A program made the translations under genes and the position numbers. 64,000 nt of DNA from Platanthera guangdongensis (lineage: Eukaryota > Streptophyta > Magnoliopsida > Asparagales > Orchidaceae), in assembly GCA_039583875.1 (NCBI GenBank), contig CM077159.1, positions 101,082,287-101,146,286 of the forward strand. Direction: 5' to 3'. The notes under the pieces were generated by a model. It was not told the origin of the DNA. It did no database searches and saw only the letters and a program-made list of their open reading frames with translations. Positions 61,732-64,000 of this stretch are shown here, one piece after another; position 1 is the first letter of the stretch, and each line of letters starts with the position of its first letter.

Positions 61732-63531
61732 CTATTTATGTTCTGACTCCTTAATCACTATGCCTTTGCCAGCTTGAACTTTAGCTTGGACAGCAGCATC
61801 AGCAGTTTCAGTATCATCAGGCTTCTTGCCTTTCAGATCTTTCTTCTTAAGCTCTTCAGCTTTGATCTTCTGTCTTTCAAAATAATGGTATGTCTTTGGA
61901 AAGTACTTGCTAGGCTCCTGGGCAGTAGGAGGTAGCTTTCCCATCTTTGCCTTCCTTCTATATTGAACTATTGCGTCCTGTCTGCTTTCATGTTTTCTCC
62001 ATTCAGTTTCAGAAAACCATTTGTTCCTATCTTGAATATTATCCTTGGCAGCTTTCCAAGCAGTTAATATAATGTTTCTAGAGGTAGGGCTCCATTGCTC
62101 AAAGTCTGGTCTCTGTTCTGCTTGTTCCCTAAACCTCTTCTTAGATAATCTGGTTTCCTCTTCAGCTTGCTCCTTTAAGATGGCTTCCTGTAAAGCTTCA
62201 GAGACAGGCTGAATAACCTTTTCAATTATAACATTGTCCTTGCCCCCAGGTGGGCTGTACATAGACTGTACATCAGCATGTATCATGTCAAAATCTGGAG
62301 GAGGGTATATGACTTGAGCCACTTCAGGTTGCTCTCCTCCTAGATATGCAGGGTGAATTCCAGATTCTGCCACATTGTCATCATCACAAAGAGGAGGATA
62401 ACCCAGTGTAGCTCTGATAGAATTTGATATCCATTTGGCATGATCAGAGCTTGCCTTGACTAACACTCTCTCCCCCTTTATGACTTCTCTTTCAATATGA
62501 TCCCTTAAGTCATCCTTTTGAAATCTTACTTGAGCATTGAGATAATTAACTCCATCCCTGTAGAAAGGTCTTAACCTTTGGAGTTTTTCAGAGATGATCT
62601 TCTGAGATTCTTGAATTGCAGTCTTAACAGCAGTGAGTTCTTCCTGGAATACTTTGTCAAAATCTGCCTTTGCTATAGCTGGAGTCTGCCCTGCAGCCAG
62701 ATTCTTTAGTTCTGTGACTATTGCATTGTGGGATTCAGTAAGGTTGTCATTCATTCGTAGCTGATTTTCAAGAACATAACCTTGCTTCACAATAATGTCA
62801 TCCACTTGTGCTTTTATTTTCTCCTAGTGTGTTGCCAAGTACACCACTGCATTGCCACCCTTGTGGAAGCAGTCAGTCATTTCTTTCTTGTTAATGTTCA
62901 TTTCAAACCTTATTGACTTAATATCCTGGGCCAGATCAAATTGCAATGATTTCTGCCCTTCATCAACATAAGTTTCTATTGCTTTTCTATGCTCATCTAG
63001 CTTGATCTGCATAGCAACCATCAGTGCATTATGATCAAAAGTAGGTGCTGGGTGTACTATAGGCTGTGGAGCAACAGTTTGTAGAGCCTTCTTATAACTC
63101 TGGCTCCTTCTTTTGAAGACATAAATATTCTTTTTCCTAGCCCTTGCAGCCTCCTCATCTTCAGATTCTGAGGAGCTGGCTATGTCAACCCTCTCCTTAG
63201 GGCTTGGAGGCTTCTCAATCTGCACATCTTGTGCCTTTTCAGTTGCTTGCCTTGCAGGCTCTTCAACAAATAATTCTTGCTCCCCCTCAATTGGAGCATT
63301 CTCCTTTTCAGTAGCATCAGTGTCCTTTCCAAAGTCTTCTTGATCTAGATTTAGAAATAAATCTTCCATGGTGTATTCTGTTGGAGACTGAGCTGGAGAA
63401 ATTCTAGGTTCTTCAACCACTGGATCAGGAACAACTTTTAGTACAACAGATGTGTCTTCTATAACAGCATCTGGAACTTGACCATCCAGCTGAGTTTGCT
63501 GATGAACATCAGACAAATCAGTATCTTCCAT
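61732..63531 (-). pseudogene. SIRE-like 3' ORF (env-like position), one stop
   Basis: One frame of about 600 codons from ATG 63531 to a stop at 61732, broken by a TAG at 62824-62826. I know of no enzyme match. The N-terminal half is acidic (SSSESEDEEAARARKK, then a basic patch) and Pro/Gln-containing. The second half has heptad-like, Glu/Lys-rich stretches (NDNLTESHNAIVTELKNLA, AVKTAIQESQKIISEKLQRL) that suggest coiled coil, and a basic C terminus (KIKAEELKKKDLKGKK). There is no clear signal peptide or membrane span. It sits between pol and the 3' LTR, the place of the env-like ORF in SIRE/Maximus elements. The function is unproven even in the family. Confidence 0.65.
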
Positions 63532-63677
63532 AGGAAATTCTAAATTGTTTAGTTCAGTGATTACCTCTAGGATAATGTTGGTAGCTTGTTCACTTTCCAG
63601 TGTAGTGGGTTCATCTACAACTGGAAGCTCCCCTGGCTTTGATCCTTGTGGATGGGGCTAGCTTGAGGTAGCTCCCC

Positions 63678-63956
63678 CTAGATCTCAGCATCATCCCGAG
63701 GAGCAGGAGTCTTTACAGCAGGCTCTTCCTCATGCTCATCTGGAGTGAAGACAACCTGTTCTTCACTATCAGAGCTGCTAGTGGACACTTGTTCCACTGA
63801 AGCAGTCTTCCTTTTCTTCTTGGGAGGAATCTCTTTCTCAGAAACAATCTTTTCAGGGGTTGGCAGCTCCTTAGTCAACACCCTGTCCCATCTTGAGAAC
63901 AACCTCATATCCATCTTTCTCATATGGTTTATTTTGCTTCCAGCAGATTGTTGCAT
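63678..63956 (-). pseudogene. SIRE-like 3' ORF, upstream piece
   Basis: 92 codons open in a different frame, with MRLFSRWDRVLTKELPTPEK, a KKKRK basic patch and an acidic SSSDSEEQ stretch, ending at a TAG (63678-63680). It is probably the N-terminal continuation of the 61732-63531 frame, separated by a frameshift and stops in 63532-63677. Beyond 63956 the sequence runs to the window edge. Identification is by position only. Confidence 0.5.
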
Positions 63957-64000
63957 TACCTCAGGTATGGTTCCAGTAAGGTAAAGACTTATGATTCTGC

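Larger units (their letters stand above)
59252..64000 (-). mobile_element. Ty1-III: SIRE/Maximus-like Ty1 element, 3' part
   Basis: Inserted in the protease of Ty3-IV on the minus strand and running off the right edge. It has the 3' LTR (59252-61434) with TG...CA ends, a polypurine tract next to it (AAATAGGGGGAGAT on minus, 61435-61448), and a long coding region between pol (not in window) and the LTR. The plus-strand LTR end with CCTAGAGGGGGG and GTGAATAGGT, and the extra 3' coding region, are typical of the SIRE/Maximus lineage. That assignment rests on LTR style and layout; no RT is in view. Confidence 0.7.

Noticed and set aside
62824..62826. Programmed stop-codon readthrough in the SIRE-like 3' ORF
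   Set aside because: The bases after the TAG (GAGAAA) do not match the CARYYA context known for leaky UAG, so a simple mutation is more likely.

Overview
This 64 kb window is intergenic, transposon-dominated DNA from a flowering plant. I find no intact host gene. The evidence for a plant is the set of families present: plant LINEs whose ORF1 carries a DUF4283 domain and a CCHC knuckle, followed by an endonuclease and reverse transcriptase; Ty3 elements resembling the Tekay/Del and Tat lineages; Ty1 elements primed by initiator tRNA-Met; a SIRE/Maximus-like Ty1 element; and two decayed pieces of nuclear 18S rRNA. The species cannot be named from the sequence alone.

Layout, left to right. 1-1754: 3' part of a decayed LINE (family B, copy B0) ending in an (ATT)n/(TA)32 tail. 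1755-5552: a second LINE (family C), 3'-truncated inside the RT. 5553-6121: unclassified pyrimidine-rich DNA. 6122-6806: antisense 18S rRNA fragment fused to LINE A copy 1 (6807-10735), which is fused to LINE B copy 1 (10736-11484, resuming 21288-23194). Element Ty3-I (11485-21287, Tekay/Del-like, 5-bp target duplication TAGCG) splits LINE B copy 1. From about 23195 the same composite appears again in reverse order on the minus strand: LINE B copy 2 (23195-23269 and 28761-32446, split by Ty1-I at 23270-28755, duplication ATAAC), LINE A copy 2 (39039-42504, separated from LINE B by Ty3-II at 32447-39033, duplication TCTGT), and the 18S fragment (42505-43066). This joins Ty3-III (43067-52740), a Tat-like gag element that is itself split by Ty1-II (46556-51349, duplication CCCAT). 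A further minus-strand LINE B copy (B3, 52741-56520) follows, then the 5' part of Ty3-IV (56521-59251), cut by the 3' LTR and 3' coding region of a SIRE-like element, Ty1-III (59252 to the window end).

The nesting gives a relative history. The LINEs and the 18S-LINE fusion are oldest. Ty3-I, Ty3-II, Ty3-III and Ty3-IV landed in them. The two Ty1 elements with complete LTR pairs are young: I count 4 differences in 382 bp for Ty1-I and 3 in 374 bp for Ty1-II. Ty1-II has one uninterrupted protease-integrase-RT-RNase H frame but no gag. Ty1-I is a close relative with gag but a premature stop in integrase. Ty3-II and Ty3-III have gag (with protease in Ty3-II) but no pol, and carry large tandem arrays where pol would be.

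The most unusual features are the antisense 18S-LINE fusion present twice with the same junction, the inverted duplication of the whole composite around 23.2 kb, the gag-less but otherwise open Ty1-II, and dense arrays of short CpG-rich palindromes in the LTRs of several unrelated families. All identities and counts given here were made by eye from the sequence; no alignments or database searches were run.
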